Source: Porphyra umbilicalis
Taxonomy: Eukaryota > Rhodophyta > Bangiophyceae > Bangiales > Bangiaceae
Reading direction: 5' to 3'
Assembly: GCA_002049455.2 (NCBI GenBank)
Contig: KV919154.1
Span: forward strand, 1 to 62,467
Length of the DNA stretch: 62,467 bases
Below the pieces are notes generated by a model. That model ran no database searches. It had not been told where the DNA came from and worked only from the letters and a program-made list of their open reading frames with translations. Positions 10,601-18,904 of the stretch are shown here, one piece after another (within the stretch, counting starts at the first letter, position 1; the number at the start of each line of letters is the position of its first letter). The translations under genes and the position numbers were made by a program.

Positions 10601-12962
10601 CCGGGCGGTGAGACCCGGGCGACGCAGGGATGGCCGACGAGCGGGCGCGGGTGCGCGTTGTCGTCGCGAGGGGGCCGCCGGTGGGCACCGCCGGCGGTAC
10701 CGACGCCGATGGGGGCGCGCCGGGCAGGCGGCGCCGCTTGGCGGACGGCGCGGACGGCGTTGGCGACACCGGGCGCGGCCGCACAGCGGCACGGGCCGCG
10801 CGCGTGCGCTGTCCGGCCGGCCGACTCGGCGAGACTAGCGGAGCGCCAAGTCGCGCCACGGCCAGGGCGACGGGTGGTCGCCGCGGCGACCCCCGCGGCC
10901 GAGACGGCGGGGTGCCGGTGCCCGCCACCAACGGAACACGCACAGCGGTGCGGCGCTTGCGCCCCCCCCCCGGCGACGGAAGAGGCACCGTAGCCGCCGC
11001 CACGGTCAACGCGCGCACCGCCGCGGAAGGCGGGCGGTTCCCCAGCGGTGGGGGCGGCCACACGCCCCCAGCAACCGCGGGAACCGCGGGCGACGCCAGG
11101 GGGCCACAGGGGACACCTCGGCGGCGTCGGCGGCGACCCGATCCAGCCGCTGGTGGCCACGCGAACAGCGCCGGAGGGTTGGGTGCAGCGGGCATCGCGC
11201 CCAGCAGCCGCCGCAGCGACGGGGACCAGCTGGCAGCCGCCGCCGGCGCCGGGTCCACAGCGACCGGCAGCGGCGCGGGCTTGGGCGGTGGCGAGCACTG
11301 CGGCGCTGCCGACGACAACGACGACGTCGTGTCCGCCGAAATCGACGTCGACGCCGACGTCGACGTCGACGTCGAAGCCGACGTAGACGTGGACAAGGAT
11401 GAAACAGACGATGTCGGCGCGGACGTCGTCGCCACCGAAGACGACGACGCCGCCGACGTTGACGAAGAGGCCGACGTTGACGTCGACGCCGATGTCGACG
11501 TCAGCAGTGACGCCCCCACCACCGAGAGCGACGTGCTTCCGGCGCGCGAGCTCTCCCCGCCAGCCCCAACCGAGCTCGGAGGCGGCGGCGAGCGCGGAAG
11601 GGCCGCAGCAGACGCGACGGAGTCAGCACAGGCGGCAGCAGCAGCGGCCGCCGATGGGGGCGGCGACGACAAGGACGGGCGAAGGGAAGCCCCCGACGAC
11701 GTGGGCGGCGCCGTGAACCCGGTGGCAGGCCGGGCCTCACGCTGCCCCACCGCGTTCTGAGACGGCGGGTAGCGTGCTCGGGTCCGGGATAGCCGGGCCA
11801 TGGGGGGGGCGCGGGCGACAGCCGCCGAGAACGGAAAATTTGCCGCGTCGGCGGCGCCGGCGACAGTGGCCGACGTCGTCGACGTGACCGTCGTGCTCGC
11901 GGCCACCGAAACCGGCCCAGCCGAAATCGGCGGCCGCGGCACTGCTGCATGTGGTTGGCCAGGGTCGAGAACGCCCGCGCGGCCGACCAAATCCTGCGGG
12001 TGGCTTACACCACCCGCTCGCCGGGCCGCCACGTCGGCGGCGGCGCCACGCAATCGCGTCTCGGCGCCGGTTGCGGGCGTGGTGGCGGCGACCGGCCCCC
12101 CCGCGTGCGCTGCAAGCATGCCCTGGATGTGGGCATGCAACGCCGCACGCAAGTGGGGGGGCATGGCCGCCCGTTCGGACAGCTGCCCCAGCTTGGCGGT
12201 CAGGCGGCGGCGGCAGTACGCCGCCGCCACGTCCGCGGCGAGCGCGCCACCGCCAAGCGCGCGGCGGCGCGCCGCGCCCAGCAGCGCCGGCGACCACGGG
12301 TCGGCGACTGGCAGCAGGCGCAGCACCGTAGCCGCGCGCCCGCGACCGACGGCGACGCGAAACGCTGGCGCCGCGTCGGCGACCAGCGTGACGGCGGTCG
12401 TCGTGCCGAAGCGGTCGGCGTCCACGAATGCGTGGACGCCGACCCCCGTGATGTCGGCCAGCATCGCCCGAAGGTGGTGCTGGCGGACGTCGCGGGACAC
12501 CCCCGAGACATACACTGTCTCGAGGGTGAGCGTCGGGGGCGGCCGTGGCCGCCGCCGAGAAAGTTCCGAGGCGGCGGCGGCGGCGCGCATGTCGGCGTCG
12601 ACGGAGCCGTTGGCGACCCACGCCGACGGCCCGACACGCGACGTCCGGGCGACACCGCCCGCAACCCCGCCGGCAGCAGCACACGAGGCACAAGCACCGC
12701 CCCCCCTGCGACGACCACCCAGCAACACAGCACCGAGCCACCCCCCCCGCGCACCGCCGTCGCCGCCGTCCTTGTCCGCGGCCGCCGCTGCGGCGCCGTC
12801 CTTGTCCCCGCGCTCGGTCGAAATTTTTCCGTCCTCGCGGCCGTCGGGACGGTCGTCGCCGTCGTCAGCGTCATGCTCGCCGGCCGATTGGCCGGCGGCG
12901 ATAGGGCGGTCCAGATCGGGGTCGGTTTGGGATCGGCGGGCCCCGCCGACAGAGCCTTGCAC
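7464..12962 (-). CDS. E3 ORF1-ORF2 fused frame: RRM-like domain, zinc fingers, reverse transcriptase
   Basis: This is an uninterrupted frame of 1832 codons. The N-terminal part matches ORF1 of the other copies: acidic and Ala-rich start, RRM-like segment near 12530-12280 (LETVYVSGVSRDVRQHHL), a Ser/Thr-rich tract near 11500-11330, and a basic KRRRL cluster. The second part begins at the ORF2 ATG (10568) and has two zinc fingers. The RT motifs follow in order: APGPSGLRSEHLWAL, RPIGMPETLRKLAASA, QLDYRNAFNLVSR (motif A), GAQQGDPLGPLL (motif B), AFHDDVVA (motif C) and KCVGWSPAG. Relative to E1, one base is missing near 10595, which removes the ORF1 stop and joins the two ORFs. The first Met here is not the true start. 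ORF1 began upstream, probably at 18924, before the copia insertion. The endonuclease domain is in the next frame (6214-7671). Confidence 0.8.
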   Translation of the reverse strand: MQGSVGGARRSQTDPDLDRPIAAGQSAGEHDADDGDDRPDGREDGKISTERGDKDGAAAAAADKDGGDGGARGGWLGAVLLGGRRRGGGACASCAAAGGVAGGVARTSRVGPSAWVANGSVDADMRAAAAASELSRRRPRPPPTLTLETVYVSGVSRDVRQHHLRAMLADITGVGVHAFVDADRFGTTTAVTLVADAAPAFRVAVGRGRAATVLRLLPVADPWSPALLGAARRRALGGGALAADVAAAYCRRRLTAKLGQLSERAAMPPHLRAALHAHIQGMLAAHAGGPVAATTPATGAETRLRGAAADVAARRAGGVSHPQDLVGRAGVLDPGQPHAAVPRPPISAGPVSVAASTTVTSTTSATVAGAADAANFPFSAAVARAPPMARLSRTRARYPPSQNAVGQREARPATGFTAPPTSSGASLRPSLSSPPPSAAAAAAACADSVASAAALPRSPPPPSSVGAGGESSRAGSTSLSVVGASLLTSTSASTSTSASSSTSAASSSSVATTSAPTSSVSSLSTSTSASTSTSTSASTSISADTTSSLSSAAPQCSPPPKPAPLPVAVDPAPAAAASWSPSLRRLLGAMPAAPNPPALFAWPPAAGSGRRRRRRGVPCGPLASPAVPAVAGGVWPPPPLGNRPPSAAVRALTVAAATVPLPSPGGGRKRRTAVRVPLVAGTGTPPSRPRGSPRRPPVALAVARLGAPLVSPSRPAGQRTRAARAAVRPRPVSPTPSAPSAKRRRLPGAPPSASVPPAVPTGGPLATTTRTRARSSAIPASPGSHRPGAAPASATRVVMSDTHGTDAGVGEGTVPSRTVSSSEGGGRGRPMGAGRPPGGAGADGPPSNGDESPAGSSAAAAAGSATPAAADAGPQTCPAKGCNVVLPDGVRSKRGYEHLARAHVVGEEDLPPSAAALYGVAGCRWCQRAYRSARGPRGRSSLSAHEALCRGNPRRQRSRAAPAPAADGAATPAEDAADAADLFAADHSAWVAACSAFLQRVAPADADWAPLVASGARTAKHVPSALLGAWRVLAADALDWVRREPEHARAWLWLFLLPTLLLHSPARAPADAPDRPRPPLLHAERAAVVMRGDFIAALADRNAGVWRPGWRRPVGERPAVARRAGQRVAQPSSSQRRALRLVREGRPSAAARALRAEPPAPQTTAIWDKARGLFPPAWSASATTATVEAEFAAELAAAADFGDRPLVPRRVSRDAVVAAIRSAPRGAAPGPSGLRSEHLWALSAAGQDALVGVVDLLVGEAVTLRLPAVAAHALAGADLLLLTKPGGVGGDGLPGLRPIGMPETLRKLAASALAATVRVAAAELLSPAQLGVGVSSACERLLHEMEAHLAYHPGHAVVQLDYRNAFNLVSRAAAMAVLSRALPVVAPLLATLYDGEAAPAVYAWAATDVDGDVTPPLVDADDADANGEDRLPPPPPTRLRLPAERGAQQGDPLGPLLHAAALWLVLRRLRAAHPGALIRAFHDDVVALGPPVVLGAVMADAASVGAAVDADLAPTKCVGWSPAGAPAPAGWTGGWAAEGVVQFSVPLGGADFVSAGVHAVAAEHRELVTAMAALPPTELQAQLLLLRLCAGPRANYWLRALPLVAGARLAAAVDADAQSVLERLLFDARDSSAVKQAALARAALPTSMGGLGIGGRTRVVPAAALASRVDALRAGAAYSPALRAVADGLRAVPCTAADGGPLEVGGDGDGPPLGRPPPVAGGAARGGALQRPSGRRGTEPTRAVSAAAGPTGARPPATGGAAAGWPKLPPRRHRRPCQMRRRCRTCLGVRPGGGPRPPPRAGHLVQWRPQRRVPPPPRHRPVGCGFGGRGAR

Positions 12963-13002
12963 GAGCGGGGGGGGAGCGGCAGGCTGGTCAACGCCTACAC
13001 CC

Positions 13003-13400
13003 TGTGAAGTGAGCGGTAGTTGGGTGGATGCGTTGCTTTACTCGAGAGCGGTCTGAGGCGCGAGGCCAGCTGGCTCTTAACCCCTCCGTGTGCCTCTCTC
13101 GCCACGTCCTGCCGGGGCACCCCCCGCCAGCGCAGTGCTCCCTCCCTTGGAGGGTACATGCTCTCACCACCCCACAAATCGCAACGCCTCTCGAGGAGCA
13201 CACGAGAATCTCCCCGAGCTCAGCTCCAAAGTGAGCTGCCCTCGAGATACAAGTACAAGTAATTACATCACACCTATACAGCAATGCATGCCAATGGCAC
13301 AGCCAAACAAGCCGATGACCGCATAAGTACTCCTGGAATTAGCCAGGCAGTCCGCGGTAACTCCGACTTACCTGCGCGGGCTTGGGGGGCTGCCTCAACA
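13003..13400 (-). repeat. copia 3' LTR
   Basis: This 398-bp LTR is at the downstream end of the minus-strand element and has the same length as the LTR at 18507-18904. Differences between the two include tgtgaag/tgtaaag at the edge and ctatac/acatac inside. Confidence 0.93.
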
Positions 13401-13418
13401 CTCCCCCCAGCACCCCAC
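13401..13418 (-). promoter_or_regulatory. copia polypurine tract
   Basis: On the minus strand the sequence GTGGGGTGCTGGGGGGAG lies immediately upstream of the 3' LTR, the expected position and composition of the plus-strand primer. Confidence 0.7.
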
Positions 13419-14178
13419 AGTCCGCGCCATCGACGCCTCAGCGCGGTCACAACCCGTCCCGACCAGTGCGACATCTCCCGCCATCATCCGCAGTCGAGAA
13501 AATGCCTAAGTCGATCCCCAGGTTCCAGGTGTTGCACCTGCAAAATCGACCTTCGCCAAAATCACCAAAATCACGATCGATGTGAAGCAGAAGTCGAGGT
13601 GAGTGCAACGCACTAGGGCGCGTCTCGAACGGAGACGATCCGGCGCATCGGCGGCCCGTCAAAGTGCGGGCGTAAACGCATCTCATCGACTTTGCCGAAA
13701 ATCGGCTCGACCCGTCGGAGCTGTAGGCCTACAGCTCCCTTAGCCAAAATCGGCCAAAATCGACTTGCACCAAATCGATTCGGGCCCGACCGGCCGACGT
13801 GGCCCGAAGCTGGAGACTTCCAGATTCGGGCCCAAGACCACAAAGAAATCGACTTCACCAAAATCGACTCGACCCGTCGGAGCTGTAGGCCTAGAGCTCC
13901 CGGCCGAAATCGCCCAAAATCGACTTGGGCCAAATCGAGTCGGGCGATCGCCTCGAACCCGCGGCTGCGCCACTGGTCGGCCCCAGTGGCGCCACAGCGT
14001 CCCAGGACGGTCCCAACCGGCCGTCCCCCAAGGCAGCAGCGCCCCATTGCCGGCCCCGAGCAAGTGGATAGTAGCGCAACCGTCCACGGCCGGCACCGGC
14101 CCGCAGCAAGGTCGACGGAGGTCGCTGCCGCGAATCCGGGGCTGCGCCACTGGACGCCTCCAGTGGCGCCATGGCGCC
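13419..14178 (-). other. copia 3' non-coding region with diverged internal repeats
   Basis: No long credible ORF is seen between the pol stop and the polypurine tract. The region contains two copies of a block around CCGTCGGAGCTGTAGGCCTA (about 13707 and 13879), each flanked by repeated AAAATCGACT motifs. It also has two copies of a GGCTGCGCCACTGG ... CCAGTGGCGCCA palindromic block (about 13965 and 14140). Confidence 0.6.
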
Positions 14179-16575
14179 TCAGCACTCCCCCAACCGGGGG
14201 TCGCCAAGCCCGGCGCCCCGCGCAGCCGCGCCCAGGTCTTCACCAACCCCGACGGCAGCCCGGAAAGCCGTGAACGCCGGCGACGGCAGCGGCTTGGTGA
14301 GCTCATCCGCCGGCATGTCGGCGCTCGGGAGGAAGTAGAAGGCCACATCCCCGCGCGCCTGGTAGTCGCGAACCATGTGGTAGGCGACGTCGACATGCCT
14401 GGTCCGCCCCGTCGCCTCGGGGTTGATGACCAGCGCCAGGCAGGACTGGTTGTCCTCCCCCATCGGCACGGCTCCGCCGTCGACGCCCAGAGCCGACAGC
14501 AGCTTGCGCAGCCACAGCGCCTCCTTGGTCGCCATCGCGGCGGCCACGTACTCGGCCTCGGCCGTCGAGGTGGCAACGGTCGACTGGCGCTTGCTCGCCC
14601 ACGCAATCGGCCCGCCATTGCAGGTGAAGACGAAACCGGTTGTCGACCGACGACCGTCGATGTCGCCGGCCCAGTCGGCGTCGACAAACCCTTGCAGCGG
14701 CTTGCTGCCGCCGTAGACCACCCCCAGGCGAGTCGTCCCGCCCAGGTAGCGCAAAAACCCCTTGGCCGCGCGCATGTGGTCCTCCTCAGGGCAGGACATG
14801 AAGCGCGACAGCACCCCCACGGCAAAGGCGATGTCTGGCCTCGTCGTGGTAGACAGGTAGAGGAGGGAGCCAACCAACTCGGCGTAACGGTTGCCTTCCG
14901 GCAGCAGGCCCTCCCCTGTCTTGGTCAGCTTGACCCCCGACGCCGTCGGTGTCTTGTTCGGCGTCGCCTTGTCCATCCCGAACGCCTCCAGCAGCGTCGC
15001 GGTGTGCCCCGGGTTGCTCAACGTCAGAGTCTTGGCCGCCCGGTTGCGCATGACCTTCATGCCGATGAAGTCCTTGACCTCCCCCATGTCGCGCACCTCA
15101 AACTTGGCAGACACGAAGCGCTTGACGGCCTCGACCCCAGCCAGCTTCTCACCCGCCACGATAAGGTCGTCGACGTACACGAGGATAAAGATGCACCCGT
15201 GCACTGGGTGGTGCCACTCATAGAGGCATGGGTCCACCTTGGAGCGGACTGCCCCCATCTCCTTGAGCTCTTTGTCGAGCTTGATGCCCCACAGCCGCCC
15301 CGCCTGCTTTGTCCCGTAGAGTGCCAGATTTAGCCGACAGATCTCCTCCAGCCCCTTCGGATCGACACCGTCGGGGAGTTTGATGTACATCTCCTTGTCC
15401 ATCTTGGCGTTGAGGAAGGCTGTCTTGACATCGACATGATGAACCTCCCAGTCCGTAGCTGCAGCCACAGCAAAGAGAGACCGTGTCGTAGCCGCGTTGA
15501 GCACCGGCGCCCATGTCTCATCAAAGTCGCGCCCCGGCACTTGGTTGAAACCTTGGGCCACGAGTCGGGCCTTGTAGCGCGTCATCTTGCCCTCCGCGTC
15601 GTGCTTGATGTCAAACACGAATCGCGTCTTGACGGCCTTGTGCTTCTTGTTGTTACCGTTGGTCTTGGACCAGGTGCCAAGGTTCTTGTGTGCCGCCACC
15701 TCCTCCTTAATGGCCTGCTTCCACAGCGGCCAGTCAGGACGAGCGCGCGCCTCCTTCTCGTTTGCAGGCGGTTTTTGCAAGTCCCAGCCCTCCTCAGCGC
15801 CGGATGCGGTACCGCTTGCCAGGTACGCCTTGGGTTCCTTCTCCCACCATGTTACCTTGGGAGCTGGCTTGCGCTTCGAGCGACGAGGCCCCGGTGCGAC
15901 GCTGTCACTGGCCGCAGGCGCTTGACCTACCCAGGGTGTCGAGTCACCGTCGCCGTCATCGTCCTCTTTCTCGCTCTCTTCAGCAAGGGAAGGAGGACTG
16001 CCATCTTCGTCGCTTGTGGAAGTTTCGTCGGGGGTGTACTCGTCCCCACGCCCGCCTTCGGCGTCGAGCATGTCCATTTCCCCTTCCGTGCCGTCGACGC
16101 AGTCGGCGTCAGCCTCCGCAGTTAGCCGGGGACCAGCGCTTGGCCCGACCGCCGACGTCTCGACCTTAGCCGGGTTCTCCTCCATCAGCACGTCTCGACG
16201 CTCGAAGACTTGGTTCGTCTCGTCCTCGAGGATGCGGTAGGCCTTGCCACCGACAGTGTAGCCGACAAAGCGGCCGACGTCGGTCCTTGGCTCCAGCTTA
16301 CGCTGCTGCTTCTTGGGTTTGAGCGCCCACGCCCGACTCCCCCAAACGCGGAATCCCGCGACGTTGGGGCGTCGACCCGTTAGAGCCTCCAGCGGCGTCA
16401 CGTCCAGCCCCGCCTTGGGGGACCGGTTCAGAACATGAACGACAGAGGCCAACGCCTCAGCCCACAGCTCTTCCTCCGCTCCCGCATCGAGCAGAGCAGC
16501 ACGCACGCGCTCCATCAGCGTGCGGTTCACCCGCTCCGCTTTGCCGTTCTGCTGTGACTTGTACGGCGCCGTCAT
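14179..16575 (-). CDS. copia pol, C-terminal part: integrase end, reverse transcriptase, RNase H
   Basis: The frame opens inside the integrase catalytic core (TAPYKSQQNGKAERVNRTL contains the final catalytic Glu). It continues through the integrase C-terminal PLEALTGRRP and FVGY blocks and a long acidic linker. The copia-type reverse transcriptase follows (WKQAIKEEV, KARLVAQGF, VDVKTAFLNA for motif A, YVDDLIVAG for motif C), then RNase H (FVDADWAGDIDGRRSTTG, AEAEYVAA, EDNQSCLAL, HVDVAYHMVRD). All main catalytic residues are visible. It makes cDNA from the element's RNA in cytoplasmic particles. The Met start is a by-product of a frame change upstream; the protein should be part of a Gag-Pol or Pol polyprotein. 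Confidence 0.93.
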   Translation of the reverse strand: MTAPYKSQQNGKAERVNRTLMERVRAALLDAGAEEELWAEALASVVHVLNRSPKAGLDVTPLEALTGRRPNVAGFRVWGSRAWALKPKKQQRKLEPRTDVGRFVGYTVGGKAYRILEDETNQVFERRDVLMEENPAKVETSAVGPSAGPRLTAEADADCVDGTEGEMDMLDAEGGRGDEYTPDETSTSDEDGSPPSLAEESEKEDDDGDGDSTPWVGQAPAASDSVAPGPRRSKRKPAPKVTWWEKEPKAYLASGTASGAEEGWDLQKPPANEKEARARPDWPLWKQAIKEEVAAHKNLGTWSKTNGNNKKHKAVKTRFVFDIKHDAEGKMTRYKARLVAQGFNQVPGRDFDETWAPVLNAATTRSLFAVAAATDWEVHHVDVKTAFLNAKMDKEMYIKLPDGVDPKGLEEICRLNLALYGTKQAGRLWGIKLDKELKEMGAVRSKVDPCLYEWHHPVHGCIFILVYVDDLIVAGEKLAGVEAVKRFVSAKFEVRDMGEVKDFIGMKVMRNRAAKTLTLSNPGHTATLLEAFGMDKATPNKTPTASGVKLTKTGEGLLPEGNRYAELVGSLLYLSTTTRPDIAFAVGVLSRFMSCPEEDHMRAAKGFLRYLGGTTRLGVVYGGSKPLQGFVDADWAGDIDGRRSTTGFVFTCNGGPIAWASKRQSTVATSTAEAEYVAAAMATKEALWLRKLLSALGVDGGAVPMGEDNQSCLALVINPEATGRTRHVDVAYHMVRDYQARGDVAFYFLPSADMPADELTKPLPSPAFTAFRAAVGVGEDLGAAARGAGLGDPRLGEC

Positions 16576-16642
16576 CTCCGACGTGATGCCCTTGTCCTCG
16601 TACCATGCCTTGAGGTCGTTAGTGACGTACTCCTTGGCACCA

Positions 16643-16915
16643 TCATGCGGACGCGCTTGACCTTGACCCCCGTGAGCGTCTCAAGCTGCTTGATACGCGT
16701 CTTGAGCACGTCCGGGGCCATCCCTTTTGTCTTGATAGGCGTGCCGTGATGAACCCCGTGGAGTCCTCCAGCGCCGTCATGAAGTAGATGGAACCACCCA
16801 ACGACTCAGTGAGTGGGCCACCAATGTCGGTGTGACAAGTTCGCACTTGGTCGTCGCTGTCGACGAGCGGGGGCTGGGCGACTGAACCATCTTGCCGTCC
16901 ACACACGGCACACAC
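16643..16915 (-). pseudogene. copia integrase N-terminal core fragment
   Basis: This short frame holds CHTDIGGPLTESLGG and YFMTALEDSTGF, the first two catalytic Asp blocks of the integrase core. It sits between the GAG-pre-integrase frame (16777-17739) and the RT frame, and overlaps both in other phases. The coding potential is continuous, but the frame changes twice within about 350 bp. This marks either a damaged copy or indel errors in the assembly. Confidence 0.75.
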
Positions 16916-17739
16916 ACAGTGCCAATGACGCGCTTAGCGTCTGCCACTGACGACGGCATGCCGTCGACCATTGTGGCCGCCCGCTTGAGGTTCTCCAACC
17001 CCAAGTGGTTGAACCGACGGTGCCACAGCTCCGCCTCCCCAGCTATGCGCGTGGATGCCGCGTTAGCCGACGCCTGGACCGGCGTCACCTTGAGCACATA
17101 CTGCTCCAGGTCGTTCACCTTGCCGACCACCGACGCCTTGTCGAGCACCCCGCTCAAGCGAACAGCATCCCCGTCGCTGAGGATGTAACAGGCGTTGTTG
17201 ACAAACACCACCGCACCTCGATTGCGGTCGACCGCTCGAACCGACAGCAGGTTGCTGGTCAGGTTCGGAACGAGCATGGCCTCCCCGAGCACCATGCGCG
17301 TCTTCGTGTTTCCTTTGCCAACGTCCATGGAGACGTGGCCGTGCCCCTTGATGGGCACCTTATCGCCGTTGGCCAAGGTGACCTCGGCCCCGCTTCCCGC
17401 CGTCCGGATGGTGAAGCCCTTATCGCCGGCGGCCATGTGGTTGGTTGCGCCAGAGTCAGCACCCAAGTTGATAACCCCCGTGTGCTCCCGGAGCCTTGCT
17501 GCTCCCGGCATTGCCAGTAGAAGCAGTGTAGGCCAGAGCGGCACCCGCGTGGGGCCCGCCGCCGTGGCCGCCTTCACGACCACCACCGCCGGGCTTGCCC
17601 TTGCCCTTGGCCTCGTCCGCCTTCTTCTTCTAGCAGTCGCGCTGCATGTGTCCCTTCTTGTTGCAGTAGAAACACACGACCGACTTCTTGTCAAACGGTT
17701 TCTTAGGCGCCGCTGCCGCAAAGGCTTGTGACTTGACAC
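16777..17739 (-). CDS. copia protease and integrase zinc-binding region
   Basis: In this frame the meaningful part starts at about 17480 with VINLGADSGATNHM, the retroviral-type aspartic protease site (D-S-G). It continues with SNLLSVRAV and the GAG-pre-integrase segment LWHRRFNHLGLENLKRA with a downstream C-x2-C, the HHCC zinc-binding domain. The residues before the protease are out of phase with gag and are not meaningful. Gag and this frame differ by one phase, with a run of five G at about 17473 as the likely point of change. The protease cuts the polyprotein; the zinc domain belongs to the integrase. Confidence 0.85.
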   Translation of the reverse strand: MSSHKPLRQRRLRNRLTRSRSCVSTATRRDTCSATARRRRRTRPRARASPAVVVVKAATAAGPTRVPLWPTLLLLAMPGAARLREHTGVINLGADSGATNHMAAGDKGFTIRTAGSGAEVTLANGDKVPIKGHGHVSMDVGKGNTKTRMVLGEAMLVPNLTSNLLSVRAVDRNRGAVVFVNNACYILSDGDAVRLSGVLDKASVVGKVNDLEQYVLKVTPVQASANAASTRIAGEAELWHRRFNHLGLENLKRAATMVDGMPSSVADAKRVIGTVCVPCVDGKMVQSPSPRSSTATTKCELVTPTLVAHSLSRWVVPSTS

Positions 17740-18349
17740 TGCCAGAAGGCTTGGAAGCGCCGACAGAAATGCTCCGCTGCTCGACTTGAAGCAGCTTAGC
17801 CGTCACGTCCGACATGACGAGCTTAGTGTCCTTGTTCTCCAAACCGTCCTGAGCATCCCGTACTCTGCAGGGAGCCCCGAAGACACGCAGCGCGAGCGTG
17901 TTGTCGTCCACCGGGTTTCCGAGCATGGCGAGCTCGTCCCGGAGCATCTTGGCGCGCGACGCAAACTTGATGATGTTCTCGTCGCCGCCCTTCTTCAGGC
18001 TGCTCAGCTCGTCCATGAGCCGCAGCAGCTGCGCGTTGTCTCGCGCCTCGAACATGACCTTGAGCGCGTCCCACGCCTCTTTGGCCGTGTCCACCGACGT
18101 GACCGTGTTGAGATGCACGGGCTTGACCGACATCTGGATGGTCGCCAGCGCCGCCTCGTTCATGGCATCCCACGCATCGACCACCGGGTCGGACTTCTTG
18201 TCGTCGGACGAAGATGCCGGTCGGTCCGTCACGACCGCCGCCCAGAGCTTCTCCTTCTTGAGCTGCGCACGCTGGTACGCTGCCCACACCTTGTAGTCGT
18301 CGTCCAGCTGCGCAAACCGCGGGCCGCCATAGCGGCCGTGGTCTGCCAT
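17630..18349 (-). CDS. copia Gag nucleocapsid protein
   Basis: I chose the ATG at 18349 (MADHGRYGGPRFAQLDDDYKVW). The frame is open upstream to 18502, but that stretch overlaps the primer-binding site. The protein has the UBN2-type Gag fold signature (EAWDALKVMFE, LMDELSSLKKGG, LRDELAMLG). It ends with a CCHC zinc knuckle, CFYCNKKGHMQRDC, followed directly by a TAG. Beyond the stop the same phase continues with a Lys/Gly-rich stretch (KKKADEAKGKGKPGGGG) typical of the gag-pol linker, so the TAG may be a nonsense mutation or a leaky stop. Gag forms the particle and packages the RNA. Confidence 0.88.
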   Translation of the reverse strand: MADHGRYGGPRFAQLDDDYKVWAAYQRAQLKKEKLWAAVVTDRPASSSDDKKSDPVVDAWDAMNEAALATIQMSVKPVHLNTVTSVDTAKEAWDALKVMFEARDNAQLLRLMDELSSLKKGGDENIIKFASRAKMLRDELAMLGNPVDDNTLALRVFGAPCRVRDAQDGLENKDTKLVMSDVTAKLLQVEQRSISVGASKPSGSVKSQAFAAAAPKKPFDKKSVVCFYCNKKGHMQRDC

Positions 18350-18491
18350 GTTGACGACCTCGGCGCCGCACAGCGCCGCACTAACGACGTAGGGAGCAGA
18401 ACACGCCCGCCCGACGCCGGAACACACCGCGACCCCAGCAACGTCGTCTCGCCAGCGACCGCAGGGAAGACGACGGTTACCACCAGCGACA

Positions 18492-18506
18492 GCTGGGCCC
18501 ATAACC
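18492..18506 (-). promoter_or_regulatory. copia primer-binding site, initiator tRNA-Met internal type
   Basis: Right after the 5' LTR the minus strand reads GGTTATGGGCCCAGC. This is complementary to the anticodon stem-loop of eukaryotic initiator tRNA-Met (CTGGGCCCATAACC), not to its 3' end. The same type of site is known in Drosophila copia, where a cut tRNA half is the primer. Confidence 0.8.
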
Positions 18507-18904
18507 TGTAAAGTGAGCGGTAGTTGGGTGGATGCGTTGCTTTACTCGAGAGCGGTCTGAGGCGCGAGGCCAGCTGGCTCTTAACCCCTCCGTGTGCCTC
18601 TCTCGCCACGTCCTGCCGGGGCACCCCCCGCCAGCGCAGTGCTCCCTCCCTTGGAGTGTACATGCTCTCACCACCCCACAAATCGCGACGCCTCTCGAGG
18701 AGCCCACGAGAATCTCCCCGAGCTCAGCTCCAAAGTGAGCTGCCCTCGAGATACAAGTACAAGTAATTACATCACACACATACAGCAATGCATGTCAATG
18801 GCACAGCCAAACAAGCCGATGACCGCATAAGTACTCCTGGAATTAGCCAGGCAGTCCGCGGTAACTCCGACTTACCTGCGCGGGCTTGGGGGGCTGCCTC
18901 AACA
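18507..18904 (-). repeat. copia 5' LTR
   Basis: This 398-bp LTR starts TGTTG at 18904 and ends TTTACA at 18507 on the minus strand. It is nearly identical to the LTR at 13003-13400 and should carry the element promoter. Confidence 0.93.

Larger units (their letters stand above)
13003..18904 (-). mobile_element. Ty1/copia LTR retrotransposon nested in E3
   Basis: The element is 5902 bp with two 398-bp direct LTRs that begin TGTTG and end in ACA on the minus strand. Gene order is gag, protease, integrase, reverse transcriptase, RNase H, which defines the copia order. The LTRs differ at about seven positions (roughly 1.8 percent), so insertion is fairly recent. Flanks are caccc on the left and ccccc on the right, an imperfect 5-bp duplication in a C-rich site. 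It interrupts E3 a few codons after that element's likely ORF1 start. Gag has a stop after the zinc knuckle, and pol has frame changes, so this copy is probably inactive unless these are base-calling errors. Confidence 0.93.

Noticed and set aside
11330..11500. Direct GTCGAC-rich repeats as a CRISPR-like or satellite array
   Set aside because: They encode the Ser/Thr-rich tract of E3 ORF1 on the minus strand; spacing is irregular and there are no spacers.
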